Below are positions 18,712-27,951 of a stretch of 64,000 nucleotides of DNA, piece by piece. Source of the stretch: Mycobacterium marseillense. GTDB taxonomy: Bacteria > Actinomycetota > Actinomycetes > Mycobacteriales > Mycobacteriaceae. Positions within the stretch are counted from its first letter, which is position 1, and the number at the start of each line of letters is the position of its first letter. A program made the translations under genes and the position numbers. The notes under the pieces are model-generated. The model made no database searches. It was not told where the DNA came from and was given only the letters and a program-made list of their open reading frames with translations. The stretch is from positions 2,976,001 to 3,040,000 of the forward strand of contig NZ_AP022584.1 of NCBI RefSeq assembly GCF_010731675.1, given 5' to 3'.

Positions 18712-20151
18712 TCATTGAACGAACTCCGCGGCCCGGTGCCCGAGCATCACGATCGTGGCGTGCGGACCGCGGCTGGGGATCGCGGGCAGGACCGAGCCGT
18801 CGATCACCCACAGGTTGTCGACGCCGTAGACGCGGCACCGCGGGTCGACGACGGCCCGCGGGTCGCCGTCGACCCCCATCGGCGCGGTGCCGCACAGGTG
18901 TTGCGACGTGGACCAGACAGCTGACGCGGAACCGATTCTGTTACCGGCCAATTCGCGGGCCAATTCGTGGCCCCGGCGCAGGGCCGCGACGTCGTCGGGC
19001 TCGCTGTCGTAGCGGTGCTCGATGCGCGGCGCCACGTCGGGATCGGCCGAGACCAGCGTGATGCGGCCCCGCGCCCGTGGTTGCATGAGCGCCACCCCGA
19101 TGTGCGGCCAGTCGGGATGTCCGGCGGTGCCGTCACCGGTCATCGCCACGAATCCGCCCGTGTACGGCCTGATCTCAAGGCCATCTGCCGTGCTGAGCAC
19201 CACCTCGAGCACGGGCCGCCCTGGGGCCACCACCCAGTCGGTGGGCAACACCCACTCGGCATGGTCGCTGAACGACGCCCCGACCGGCAGCGCCGCGACC
19301 ACCGGCACCCCGGCGGCGGCCAGCATGTCGGCCGCACCGATGCCCGAGAGCATGAGGAGATGCGCCGTTTCAATCGCGCCGCCGCACAAGATGATTCGGT
19401 CGGCGGTGAACGTGGTGTGGCCGTGCGGCCCGATCGCGTCCACCCCCACCGCGACGGTCCCGTCGAAACGCAACCGCGCCGCCCGGGTCCGCGAGCGCAG
19501 GCACAGGTTCGGCCGGCTCAGCGCCGGGATCAGATACCCCGCGCCGGACCCCCGGCGCACGCCGTCGACGATGTTGAGCGGGACGGCGCCGATGCCCGAA
19601 ACCGGCTCCGCCGCAACGTCGTTGAGGTCAGCGATCCAGCCGAACCCGGCACGCTGGGCGGCGGTGATGAAACGCTCCGTGGTTCCGGTCATCTCGTGGG
19701 TCCGGCGCACGAGGATGGGGCCGCTGTCGCCGTGGGCGGGGCCGTCGAAGTCCAGGTCGGTCTCGATGGCCCGGAAGCTATCCAGCACGTCGGGCCATCC
19801 CCAGCCCGGTAGGTCCATGCGGTCGAAGTCGCGGGGCAATCCGCGACAGAAGTAGCCGCCGTTGATCGCTCCCGATCCGCCCACCGTGGCGCCGCGCACG
19901 AGGGGATGCCGGCGGGCGGGTTCCTCGGTGAGGTGGGTCTGATAGCGCCGGACCAGCGGGCTGCCCACACCGATCGGCAGCTGGAGCCCGTTGGCGGTCT
20001 GTGCGAGCAGGCCCGGGTCGTCGAGGGCGGGGCCCGCTTCGAGGACGGTGACCGTACGGCCCGGATCGGCGGAAAGGCGTTCCGCGACAACCGATCCAGC
20101 ACTGCCGGCGCCGACGATCAGCACATCGCTGTGCGAGACGGCTGCGGTCAA
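18712..20151 (-). CDS. mftG: Mycofactocin-associated GMC oxidoreductase
   Basis: 479 residues from a TTG at 20151, 8 nt past the mftF stop; the frame is open further upstream inside mftF, but this start gives the expected length. The FAD-binding motif DVLIVGAGSAGSVVAERL opens the protein, with GMC-family segments RGATVGGSGAINGGYFCRG and CGGAIETAHLLMLSGIG, and the C-terminal GTAPMGVDGDPRAVVDPRCRV...DGSVLP region. MftG is reported to reoxidise mycofactocinol and link it to the respiratory chain. Last gene of the mft operon. Confidence 0.93.
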   Translation of the reverse strand: MTAAVSHSDVLIVGAGSAGSVVAERLSADPGRTVTVLEAGPALDDPGLLAQTANGLQLPIGVGSPLVRRYQTHLTEEPARRHPLVRGATVGGSGAINGGYFCRGLPRDFDRMDLPGWGWPDVLDSFRAIETDLDFDGPAHGDSGPILVRRTHEMTGTTERFITAAQRAGFGWIADLNDVAAEPVSGIGAVPLNIVDGVRRGSGAGYLIPALSRPNLCLRSRTRAARLRFDGTVAVGVDAIGPHGHTTFTADRIILCGGAIETAHLLMLSGIGAADMLAAAGVPVVAALPVGASFSDHAEWVLPTDWVVAPGRPVLEVVLSTADGLEIRPYTGGFVAMTGDGTAGHPDWPHIGVALMQPRARGRITLVSADPDVAPRIEHRYDSEPDDVAALRRGHELARELAGNRIGSASAVWSTSQHLCGTAPMGVDGDPRAVVDPRCRVYGVDNLWVIDGSVLPAIPSRGPHATIVMLGHRAAEFVQ

Positions 20152-20159
20152 GGCGGTGG

Positions 20160-21578
20160 CTAACTCCGGATCTGGGGCTTCAGGGCGCGCACGTTGCGCT
20201 CCCGTAGCACACCCCACCACAACCCGAGGCCGTACGCCAGGTCGTCGACGCGCTTGAGCACCAGATAGGTCGGCAGCCCGATCGGCTCGACGTCGTCGCC
20301 GATGGCGTCGCGGCGGCGAAGCCAGTCGACCACCCCGTCCATGACAGCCGCGACCACCACCACCCGCCGGAAATGCCGCGACATGGTCGCGGCGACCAAC
20401 GCCAGCGGCCAATAGTGCCGGCACAGCGCCGACGCCAGCTGCAGCGCCGCCGACCACAGGCCGCGGCCCGCGATCACGGCGACATCGGACATCGACGTCT
20501 CCGCGCTGCGCATCGCCCGCGCGATGCGCCGACCCGTCACGACGGCCAGCACGATGGACGCCAGCCGCGACAGCGTGGACCCGAAGGCCATCAGGATCCA
20601 GGTCATCAGCGCCCAACCGGAGATCACCACCGGCGCCGTCTTGTCCGGGTGGCGCACCGACAGCGGGGCCGCCGAACCGCCGTAAAACGCTTTGCGCGCA
20701 AGCCAATCCCGTAGTTCGGTGCGGTGGTCGTGGGCGACCAGCGCGATGGGCTCGTACCGCAGCCGGACCCCGGTCTCGATCAGCCGCCAGCACAGGTCGA
20801 CGTCCTCGCCGGACTGCAACGTCTCGTCGAACCCGCCGACCTCGCGGATGGCCGAGCACCGACAGATGATCGCCGCGCTGGGGACATACGACACCGTGCT
20901 GTGGGGCAACACCGGGGCTTCGCGCTCGCCGAGGTCGAGCGAGGAGTGCACCGCCTCGTAGCGCGCCACCACGTTCTCACTGTGCGACAGGCCGACGATG
21001 CGCGGCGCGACCAGGCCGACGGTGGGGTCGCAGAAGTGACCGAGCAGGGCCTCCAGCCAGCCCCGGCGCGGCGCCACGTCGGAATCCAGGAACGCCACGA
21101 AGTCCGTCCGGCAGGCCGCCAGCCCGCTGTTGCGGGCGGCCGCCGGGCCCTTGCTGCGGTGGTGGCGCAACACCTCGATGTCGCAGTGCGCGCCGACGAA
21201 GTCTTCGGGCTCGACGGGAGGGGACGAGCCGTCGTCGACCACGACGACGCGCAGGCCGCGCAGCGAGCTCACCAGGCGCCGCACGCCAGAAAGGTTGTTG
21301 CGCACCGGTATTACCACGGTGACATCGTGGTGCGACGGGCCACCCGCAGGCCGGGGGTGGGCCACCGTGGCGTCCAGCAGGGTGCGGGCGAGCTGGGCGC
21401 TGAGGTCGTCGCGCACCTTCAACCGGCCGTCGCAGAGCATGTCCTGTGCGGCCGGGGCCAGCTTGAGCAGTCGGGTCGGCGACCCGCCGAGCAGGGCCGA
21501 GCCGTCGCCGAGCACCCGCACGCGGCGGTCGACCTGGACCGCGAAACCGTCGGGCAGCCGGGGGGCGGGCGCGGTCAT
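20160..21578 (-). CDS. mftF: Mycofactocin glycosyltransferase (GT2)
   Basis: 472 residues from ATG at 21578, overlapping the mftE stop by 4 nt. A family-2 glycosyltransferase domain ([46 protein letters not shown] with the DxD, and [12 protein letters not shown]) is followed by hydrophobic segments in the C-terminal third, suggesting membrane association. MftF adds beta-1,4-linked glucose units to pre-mycofactocin. Confidence 0.94.
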   Translation of the reverse strand: MTAPAPRLPDGFAVQVDRRVRVLGDGSALLGGSPTRLLKLAPAAQDMLCDGRLKVRDDLSAQLARTLLDATVAHPRPAGGPSHHDVTVVIPVRNNLSGVRRLVSSLRGLRVVVVDDGSSPPVEPEDFVGAHCDIEVLRHHRSKGPAAARNSGLAACRTDFVAFLDSDVAPRRGWLEALLGHFCDPTVGLVAPRIVGLSHSENVVARYEAVHSSLDLGEREAPVLPHSTVSYVPSAAIICRCSAIREVGGFDETLQSGEDVDLCWRLIETGVRLRYEPIALVAHDHRTELRDWLARKAFYGGSAAPLSVRHPDKTAPVVISGWALMTWILMAFGSTLSRLASIVLAVVTGRRIARAMRSAETSMSDVAVIAGRGLWSAALQLASALCRHYWPLALVAATMSRHFRRVVVVAAVMDGVVDWLRRRDAIGDDVEPIGLPTYLVLKRVDDLAYGLGLWWGVLRERNVRALKPQIRS

Positions 21579-22306
21579 GCCAGCATCCCGTCGGGGCTGG
21601 GACCCCAGCGGGCGACGCGGCGGACACACTCCTCGACCATCTCGGCGACGATGCGCTCCCCCTCGGCGGCGGTGGCGGTGGTCGGGTCGCCGAGCACGCC
21701 GACCGGGCTGACCGCCGCGACTCCCCCGCGGCGCATCGACCCGAGCAACTCGGGCAGGGGCGCGGTGTTGCCGGCGCGCCACCGGTCGGTCCGGACATCG
21801 GCCGGCGAGATATGCAGCAGGACCGATGTTTCGGTATGACCGGCGTGGGCGTCAGCGCCGGCGGCCACGCACGGGCACCATCCGGCGTCGCGGCCCTCGG
21901 CGCGCAGCCTGCCCACCGCGGCGTTCAGCGCGGCGACGTTGCCGCCGTGCCCGTTGACGAACACCAGGCGATCGGCCCACGTGCCGGCCGACCTGCCGTA
22001 CTCGACCAGCAGCAGCGTCAGCGCGTCGGTGCCCAGCGAGATCGTCCCGGCGAAGCTCTGGTGCTCCCCACTCGCGCCGTAGGCGACGGCCGGGGCCACC
22101 AGCCACTCGTCCCCGAGGCGGGCTCGAGCGCGGCGCGCGACCGCCGTCGCGATCCGGGTGTCGGTGTCCAGCGGCAGGTGCGGACCGTGTTGCTCGGTCG
22201 AACCCAGCGGAATCAGGACCGATGCCGTCTTGCCGGACAGCTGGCTCGACGTCGCTGTTCCTAGTTCGCCGGGTACGGGCACTCGGTGATGGTAGGACGA
22301 ATTCAC
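21575..22306 (-). CDS. mftE: Mycofactocin precursor peptidase (creatininase family)
   Basis: 243 residues from GTG at 22306 ([16 protein letters not shown]). Creatininase-fold metal ligands are visible in [15 protein letters not shown] and [12 protein letters not shown], plus HAGHTETS. MftE cleaves the processed MftA peptide to release the modified C-terminal Val-Tyr. A 163 nt gap precedes it after mftD; I see a T-rich run there but no clear gene or promoter. Confidence 0.94.
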   Translation of the reverse strand: MNSSYHHRVPVPGELGTATSSQLSGKTASVLIPLGSTEQHGPHLPLDTDTRIATAVARRARARLGDEWLVAPAVAYGASGEHQSFAGTISLGTDALTLLLVEYGRSAGTWADRLVFVNGHGGNVAALNAAVGRLRAEGRDAGWCPCVAAGADAHAGHTETSVLLHISPADVRTDRWRAGNTAPLPELLGSMRRGGVAAVSPVGVLGDPTTATAAEGERIVAEMVEECVRRVARWGPSPDGMLA

Positions 22307-22469
22307 CTGGCGTGCACCAATTGTTGAAGCCTCAAAATAAGTTTTTTTCCGCGGCGTTCACCGGCCATTCGAATTGTCGGCTCGTTCGTCACGGTTACCC
22401 CGCCCGTACCACGATTTCCGAGGCCGTCAAATAATTCCGACAAAGCCGCCCTGGATAGCCCGGCTTTCG

Positions 22470-23657
22470 CTATCCGCCGGCCGGGGGCACGCCCAGCGCC
22501 CGGGTGAAACCGGCCGGCACCAGGATGTCGCCGGGCCCGAGGTCGTGGATCGAGGAATGCCCCAGACCCATCAGGGCCGAGTCGATGCCCCCGCGCAGAA
22601 TGTCGAGGACGTTCTCCACGCCCGGTTGGCCGGCCGCGGCCAGGCCCCACAGGTACGCCCGGCCGATCATCACGGCGCGCGCCCCCAAGGCCAGCGCCTT
22701 CACGACGTCGCTGCCGCGCCTGATGCCGCCGTCGAGCAGCACCTCGACCTGATCGCCGACGGCCTCGGCTATCGCTGGCAGAGCGCGGATCGCGGCCGGC
22801 GTGCCGTCCAGGTTGTTGCCGCCGTGATTCGACACCGAGATCGCCGAAACCCCCGCGTCCACAGCCCTTTTGGCGTCATCGACGCGGATTACGCCCTTGA
22901 GCATGAACGGCCCGCCCCACAGCTCGCGAAGCCAGGCGATGTCTTCCCAGGTCGGCGGCGGCGTGCCCATCCACTCGCCGTAGGCCGCGAAGAAGGGGGG
23001 CCCGGGCTCGCCGCGGCGGCCCTGGTTGGGCACCCGCAGCTCCGGGGGGCGCATGGTCTTCGCCCACTGCAGGAACCACCGCGGCTTGGTAATGACCTCC
23101 GGGCTCATCTTGAGGATGGTCTTGAGGTCCATCTTCTCCGGGATCGACGGGCTGCCCCAGTCGCGGCCGTGCGAGAAGCTCCAGTCGGTGGTGACGATCA
23201 GGCCCGCCGCGCCGGCCGCCCGGGCGCGCTCGACCCGCGCGGCGATCGCGTCGCGGTCACCCAGCCAGTACACCTGGAAGAACAACTTGGGGTTGGCCGC
23301 GATGACCTCTTCGATCGGCTTGCTGGCGAACGAGGACAGCCCCATGGCGGTGCCGCGGGCGGCGGCGGCCCGCGCGACGGCCACCTCGCCGTCGGGGTGC
23401 ACGGCCTGCACGCCGGTCGGTGAGATCAGCACCGGCATCGAAATGTCCTGCCCCATCACGCTGGTCGCCATGTCGCGCTTGGCCGGCGCGCCGACGACGT
23501 GGGGGGCGAAACCGAGTTCGCCGAAGGCCTCGACGTTGTCGGAAACCGTGATTCCCTTTTCGCTCGCCGAAATCAACGACGAATAGGCCGATTTCGGCAG
23601 CCGGCGCTTGGCGCGCTGCTGCGCGATGGCAACGGTTTCAAACCATTTCTCGGCCAT
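22470..23657 (-). CDS. mftD: Mycofactocin maturation FMN oxidoreductase
   Basis: 395 residues from ATG at 23657 (a GTG two codons upstream overlaps mftC). Alpha-hydroxy-acid-dehydrogenase (LldD-like) TIM barrel: MPVLISPTGVQ, FFQVYWLGDRD, and the FMN-binding NHGGNNLDGTPA and LDGGIRRGSDVVKALALGARAVMIGRAYLWGL. MftD oxidatively deaminates the AHDP intermediate to pre-mycofactocin. Older annotation calls the homologue lldD1. Confidence 0.94.
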   Translation of the reverse strand: MAEKWFETVAIAQQRAKRRLPKSAYSSLISASEKGITVSDNVEAFGELGFAPHVVGAPAKRDMATSVMGQDISMPVLISPTGVQAVHPDGEVAVARAAAARGTAMGLSSFASKPIEEVIAANPKLFFQVYWLGDRDAIAARVERARAAGAAGLIVTTDWSFSHGRDWGSPSIPEKMDLKTILKMSPEVITKPRWFLQWAKTMRPPELRVPNQGRRGEPGPPFFAAYGEWMGTPPPTWEDIAWLRELWGGPFMLKGVIRVDDAKRAVDAGVSAISVSNHGGNNLDGTPAAIRALPAIAEAVGDQVEVLLDGGIRRGSDVVKALALGARAVMIGRAYLWGLAAAGQPGVENVLDILRGGIDSALMGLGHSSIHDLGPGDILVPAGFTRALGVPPAGG

Positions 23658-23659
23658 TG

Positions 23660-24871
23660 TCACACCGGGCTTTCGTTACACATGCGGGCCGGTGGCGCCG
23701 CGGGCGTGACCGTCGGCGGCCGCAGCGACAGCGTGAGCGGCACCGGTTGGCGGATGCGCTTGCCGCGGGAGTGGTCGGCCCGGGGGCGCGGCGTCTCGCG
23801 GTCGTGCGCCAGCGCCGACGTGCTGTGGCCCTGGACGCATTCGGGGTCCGGCCCGTCGAGCGGCAGGCCGGTGAAGAACTTGGCCGCCATGCAGCCGCCA
23901 CGGCAGCTGTCGTAATGCCCGCAGCTGCCGCAGGCTCCCGCCGACTGCGGTTCGCGCAGCTCGCGGAACAACGGAGCGTTCTTCCACACGTTGTCAAAAC
24001 CGTTGTCCGTCAGCACGTTTCCTGCCAGGAAGCGGTCATGGATGGCGAACGGGCAGGCGTACACGTCACCGACGGGGTCGATCAGGCACACGACGCGGCC
24101 CGCGCCGCACATGTTCAGGCCGGCCAGCGCCCCGGACTGACCGAGCGGGGCCAGGTGGAAGAAGGAGTCGCCGGTGAGCACCCGCTCGCCCTTGGCGACC
24201 AGCCAGTCATACAGTTGGACCTGCTGGTCGGCGGTAGGGTGCAGCTCCTCCCAGACATCGGCGCCGCGCCCGGAGGGGCGCAACCGGGTGATCCGCAGGG
24301 TGGCACCGTAACGGCTTGCCAGTGCGGCGAATTCGTCGAGCTGGTCGACGTTGTGCCGGGTGACGACCACGGAGATCTTGGCGTCTTTGAAGCCGGCGTC
24401 GGCCAGATTCTGCAGCGCACGCACCGCCATGTCGAACGACCCGGGCCCGCGCACGGCGTCGTTGACCTCGGCGGTGGCACCGTCCAGCGAGATCTGGACG
24501 TCGACGTAGTCGCTGGCCGCCAACCGCGCGGCGACCTCGGGCGTGATGCGCACGCCGTTGGTGGAGAACTTGACGCCGACGTGGTGGGCGGTCGCGTAGT
24601 CGACGAGCTCCCAAAAGTCCGGGCGCACAGTGGGTTCGCCACCGCCGATGTTGACGTAGAACACCTGCATGCGTTCCAGCTCATCGATGATGTCCATGCA
24701 CTGACGGGTGGACAGCTCGCGCGGATCCCGTTTGCCCGACGACGAGAGGCAGTGCACGCACGCGAGGTTGCAGGCGTAGGTGAGCTCCCAGGTGAGGCAG
24801 ATGGGCGCGTCGAGCCCGTGCTCGAACTGCTCGATCAGCCGCGGTACGGCCGCTTGGGGCGGTGCGGTCAT
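23660..24871 (-). CDS. mftC: Mycofactocin radical SAM maturase
   Basis: 403 residues. The radical SAM cluster motif CxxxCxxC appears as CNLACVHC near residue 35; GGGEPTVRP is the SAM-binding glycine motif. The C-terminal SPASM domain supplies further Fe-S cysteines (CGAGRVVC, YACPF, CGSCGHYDSCRGGC). MftC decarboxylates the C-terminal tyrosine of MftA and forms the Val-Tyr cross-link. Overlaps mftB by 4 nt. Confidence 0.96.
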   Translation of the reverse strand: MTAPPQAAVPRLIEQFEHGLDAPICLTWELTYACNLACVHCLSSSGKRDPRELSTRQCMDIIDELERMQVFYVNIGGGEPTVRPDFWELVDYATAHHVGVKFSTNGVRITPEVAARLAASDYVDVQISLDGATAEVNDAVRGPGSFDMAVRALQNLADAGFKDAKISVVVTRHNVDQLDEFAALASRYGATLRITRLRPSGRGADVWEELHPTADQQVQLYDWLVAKGERVLTGDSFFHLAPLGQSGALAGLNMCGAGRVVCLIDPVGDVYACPFAIHDRFLAGNVLTDNGFDNVWKNAPLFRELREPQSAGACGSCGHYDSCRGGCMAAKFFTGLPLDGPDPECVQGHSTSALAHDRETPRPRADHSRGKRIRQPVPLTLSLRPPTVTPAAPPARMCNESPV

Positions 24872-25191
24872 TGATGGTCCTCCCGGGGCACCAGCATCTT
24901 GGAGTCGACGAGCACACCCAGCGCGTGCAGGTAGGGACCCTGCCCGGCGTCATCGATGCCCGCCGCGCGACAGGCGGCGCGGACATCGGGGTGGTCGGTC
25001 AGCGATTGCACCACCGTGAGGATGGTGCGGTTCTTCAGGAACGACAGCTTGCGGGTGCCGAAGTGATAGAGCAGCGCGCCGAACGGTTCCGGCCGCACCG
25101 CCACCTGCGGGTGCAGTCGCCAGCCGCGATCAGGGTCGAACACGGTGTCGCCGGCGGGGCGAGCCGTGCGTGCCTGCGCGGGCGCAGGCAC
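24868..25191 (-). CDS. mftB: Mycofactocin precursor-binding chaperone (PqqD-like RRE)
   Basis: 107 residues from GTG at 25191, 2 nt past the mftA stop; a GTG at 25209 overlapping mftA is possible. The conserved block FDPDRGWRLHPQVAVRPEPFGALLYHFGTRKLSFLKN is the RiPP recognition element that presents MftA to MftC. The small size, position and sequence agree. Confidence 0.93.
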   Translation of the reverse strand: MPAPAQARTARPAGDTVFDPDRGWRLHPQVAVRPEPFGALLYHFGTRKLSFLKNRTILTVVQSLTDHPDVRAACRAAGIDDAGQGPYLHALGVLVDSKMLVPREDHQ

Positions 25192-25193
25192 GG

Positions 25194-25283
25194 TCAGTAG
25201 ACCCCGCACATGCCGTCGATGGACACCTCTTCGACCAGCGTCTCGGTGACGAGTTGGGGGTCAGTTTCGGTTTCGTGGTCCAC
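25194..25283 (-). CDS. mftA: Mycofactocin precursor peptide
   Basis: A 29-residue peptide from a GTG at 25283, ending [13 protein letters not shown]. The invariant C-terminal IDGMCGVY identifies MftA; the final Val-Tyr becomes the redox cofactor core. AAGG and GAAAGG lie upstream of the GTG as possible ribosome-binding sites. First gene of the mftABCDEFG operon; too short for automatic ORF calling. Confidence 0.95.
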   Translation of the reverse strand: MDHETETDPQLVTETLVEEVSIDGMCGVY

Positions 25284-25330
25284 GGGGCCTTGCCTTTCGT
25301 CGGGTCTTGACAACGATGGGGTCTGAGTCA

Positions 25331-25359
25331 CACTCGCGGCCAGAATATGGCATCGAGTG
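25331..25359. promoter_or_regulatory. Candidate MftR operator / mftA promoter
   Basis: A dyad CACTCG (25331-25336) ... CGAGTG (25354-25359) with inner GGCC/GGC symmetry sits midway between mftA and mftR. On the minus strand it encloses TATTCT (25342-25347), a fitting -10 about 55 nt before the mftA GTG. This placement suits autorepression by MftR. Confidence 0.5.
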
Positions 25360-25385
25360 CCGAAATGGAAGGGCGGGGCCTGGAG

Positions 25386-25979
25386 ATGCCGCAGCCGCGG
25401 GTGGGCAGGCGCCGCTCGACCACGCCGGGCCACATCACCGACGTGGCCATCGACCTGTTCACCGCCCGCGGTTTCGCCGACGTGAGCGTCGACGACGTCG
25501 CCCAGGCCGCCGGCATCTCCCGGCGCACACTCTTCCGCTATTACGCGTCCAAGAACGCCATCCCGTGGGGCGATTTCGACACCCACCTCGCCCACCTGCG
25601 GGACCTGCTCGACAACGTGGATTCCCGGGTGCGTCTGGGCGATGCGTTGCGCGCTGCGTTGTTGGCCTTCAACACCTTTGACGAATCCGAGACCGCCCGG
25701 CACCGGCAGCGCATGCGGGTGATCCTGCAAACCGCTGAGCTGCAGGCCTATTCGATGACGATGTACGCCGGCTGGCGCGAGGTGATCGCCGGATTCGTGG
25801 CCCGCCGTTGCGATTGCAAGACAACCGACCTGCTGCCACAGACCACCGCCTGGACGATGCTCGGGGTGGCGCTGTCGGCCTACGAACACTGGCTCAGCGA
25901 TGAATCGGTCCCGCTGCCGGTCGCCCTGGGCAACGCCTTCGACGTGGTCGGCGCGGGTCTGAACGAGCTGGACACTTGA
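25386..25979 (+). CDS. mftR: Mycofactocin system TetR-type regulator
   Basis: 197 residues from ATG at 25386, chosen because GCGGGG lies 7 nt upstream and length matches the M. tuberculosis homologue; two upstream in-frame ATGs exist. The HTH ([43 protein letters not shown]) is followed by the MftR C-terminal domain ([18 protein letters not shown]). The M. smegmatis protein represses mftA and responds to long-chain acyl-CoA. Divergent from mftA; overlaps the next reading frame by 4 nt (TTGA). Confidence 0.93.
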   Translation: MPQPRVGRRRSTTPGHITDVAIDLFTARGFADVSVDDVAQAAGISRRTLFRYYASKNAIPWGDFDTHLAHLRDLLDNVDSRVRLGDALRAALLAFNTFDESETARHRQRMRVILQTAELQAYSMTMYAGWREVIAGFVARRCDCKTTDLLPQTTAWTMLGVALSAYEHWLSDESVPLPVALGNAFDVVGAGLNELDT

Positions 25980-27018
25980 GCGTCGAGCACCTGGTGCACA
26001 CGCTGCGCGCCCAGGGCGGGTTCTGCGCCTCGTCGGGCTCCGCGATGTACGGCGAGCTGTTCGAGCTGGTGGCCGGCGACGTCGAAGCCGGCGGCGTGTT
26101 CGCCGCCATTCTGTCCGGGCACCGCGACGCCCCTCGCGCGACGCGGTGCCGCTCAGGTTGCTCGGCGGGCTGCACCGGCTGGTGCTCGACGGCCGCGCGG
26201 CGCACCTGCGCCGCTGGTATCCCAGCACCGGCGGCAGCTGGAACGCCGCATCGGCCTGGCCCGAAATCCGCGACACCGCGGCCGGCCACGCCGATGCGCT
26301 GCGCGCGGCTTTGGACCAACCACCGCAGACCAACGAGGTGGGCCGATCGGCCGCGCTGATCGGCGGACTGCTGCACCTCAATCAATTCGGGTTGCCCGTA
26401 AGGCTTTTCGAGATCGGGTCGAGCGCGGGGCTGAACCTGCGAGCCGACCATTACCGCTACCGCTTCGCCGGGAGCCAGTGGGGAGCGCCCGGCTCGCCGG
26501 TGGCCATCGATGACGCGTGGCGCGGCGCGCTGCCGCCCGAGCGCGACGTGCGGATCGTCGAGCGGCATGGGTATGACATCGCGCCCATCGACGTCGGCGA
26601 CGCCGACGGGGAGATGACCGTGCTGAGCTACGTCTGGCCCGACCAGGGCGCGCGGCTGGCCCGGCTGCGCGGGGCCATCGATGTCGCCCGCCGGGTCCCG
26701 GCCCGCCTCGAACGCCGGACGGCGGCCGACGCGGTCGCCGGCCTCGAGCTGGCCGGCGGCGCGCTCACCATTCTGTGGCATTCCATCACCTGGCAATACC
26801 TGTCGGCGAAAGAACGCGACGCGGTGCGCGCCCACGTGGACGCGCTGGCGGCACGCGCCGATGCGCGCTCGCCGTTCGTCCACCTGACGATGGAGCCGGC
26901 GCGCGATGGTCCTGGCGCCCCGATCAGGTTCGAGGTGTGCGCCCGCAGCTGGCCCGGCGGCGAGTCACGCGTCCTGGGCGACTGCCACCCGCACGGCCCG
27001 CCGGTACACTGGCGGTAA
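25976..27018 (+). pseudogene. DUF2332 family gene, apparently frameshifted
   Basis: The N-terminal part ([36 protein letters not shown]) is read from a TTG at 25976. The remainder ([23 protein letters not shown] to DCHPHGPPVHWR) is in a different frame from about 26146. A single missing base in the CCTCGCGCGACG stretch near 26130-26146 would join them into about 347 residues, the size of M. tuberculosis Rv0690c as I recall it. It could be a true mutation, a sequencing error or, less likely, two proteins. The C-terminal half keeps family motifs such as EIGSSAGLNLRADHYRY and HSITWQYL, suggesting recent breakage or error. Function of the family is unknown; it is translationally linked to mftR. 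Confidence 0.75.
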
Positions 27019-27022
27019 ACGC

Positions 27023-27065
27023 ATGCGGCCGAATTACCGGACTGTGTCCGGCAATTCGGCCGCAT
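27023..27065. terminator. Bidirectional terminator hairpin
   Basis: A near-perfect hairpin: 13 bp ATGCGGCCGAATT (27023-27035) pairs with 27053-27065, then one A/C mismatch, then CCGGAC/GTCCGG closing a TGT loop. It lies between two convergent genes and has no long T tract, as is common in mycobacteria. Confidence 0.8.
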
Positions 27066-27090
27066 TGGGGTTTGTGCGTACTAGACCGTA

Positions 27091-27951
27091 TTACGTCCCC
27101 ATGAAGGTCATCGGATCGTGCAGCACCCGGGTGCCGTCATGCAATCCGTCGATGGCCTCCATGTGCTCGGGCTCCAAGGTGAAGTCGAACACGTCCAGGT
27201 TCTGGGCGACGCGCTCGGGCTTGGACGACCGCGAGACGACGACGTTGTCCAGCTGCAGGTTCCAGCGGACCAGCACCTGCGCCGGCGTGCGGCCGTACTC
27301 GGCGGCGATCGACGTGACGATCGGGTCCTCGAGCATCTTGCCGACACCCAGCGGGCTGTAGGACTGCGTCTGTACCTCGTGCTTGAGGTGGGCCTCGCGC
27401 AGCTCGGCCTGGTTGAGGCGCGGGTGCAGCTCGACCTGGTTCACCGCGGGCACCTCGGCGGTCTCCTCGATGACGTTCGTCAGCAGTTCCTCGGTGAAGT
27501 TGCAGACGCCGATCGAGCGGACGTGCCCCTCGTCGCGGGCGACCTTCATGCCCTCGAAGCTCTCCACGTACTTGCCCAGCTTCGGCGCCGGCCAGTGGAT
27601 CAGGTAGAGGTCGAGGTAATCCAGCCCAAGACGGTCCAGGCTCTCCTTGCACGACTCCTGCGCACTCTGGAAGCCCTGCCGCGACGTGCCCAGCTTGGTG
27701 GCGACGAACAACTCCTCACGCGGGATGCCCGACGCGGCGATCGCACGCCCGACGGCTTCTTCGTTTCCGTAGGAGGCAGCGGTGTCGATGAGGCGGCAGC
27801 CGACCTCCAGGGCCGCGAGTACCGAGCTTTCCGTCTCCTCATCGGACAACTTGGCTACTCCGAGACCAAGCACCGGCATCTTCGCCTCGTCGTTGAGGGC
27901 GACGGTCGGAATCGTGCTGGACGAGCTGTATATCTCATCAATCACTGTCAC
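27091..27951 (-). CDS. Aldo-keto reductase
   Basis: 286 residues. The AKR catalytic tetrad is present: Asp56, Tyr61 (DTAASYGNE), Lys86 (VATKLGTS) and His119 (YLIHWPAP). The NADPH-binding C-terminus carries [18 protein letters not shown]. It reduces aldehydes or ketones with NADPH; the sequence resembles mycobacterial AKRs linked to detoxification of methylglyoxal-type carbonyls, but the substrate is not determined. Not at this site in M. tuberculosis as I recall. GTG starts at 27951 and two codons later are both possible. Confidence 0.92.
   Translation of the reverse strand: MTVIDEIYSSSSTIPTVALNDEAKMPVLGLGVAKLSDEETESSVLAALEVGCRLIDTAASYGNEEAVGRAIAASGIPREELFVATKLGTSRQGFQSAQESCKESLDRLGLDYLDLYLIHWPAPKLGKYVESFEGMKVARDEGHVRSIGVCNFTEELLTNVIEETAEVPAVNQVELHPRLNQAELREAHLKHEVQTQSYSPLGVGKMLEDPIVTSIAAEYGRTPAQVLVRWNLQLDNVVVSRSSKPERVAQNLDVFDFTLEPEHMEAIDGLHDGTRVLHDPMTFMGT

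Noticed and set aside
18712..20859. A 715-codon frame that would extend mftG upstream
   Set aside because: The added residues overlap mftF in another frame; the FAD-binding motif begins just after the TTG at 20151.
22303..22650. Minus-strand 115-codon frame spanning the mftD end and the mftD-mftE gap
   Set aside because: Most of it is out-of-frame mftD sequence; the last ~30 residues lie in the gap but lack a convincing start signal.
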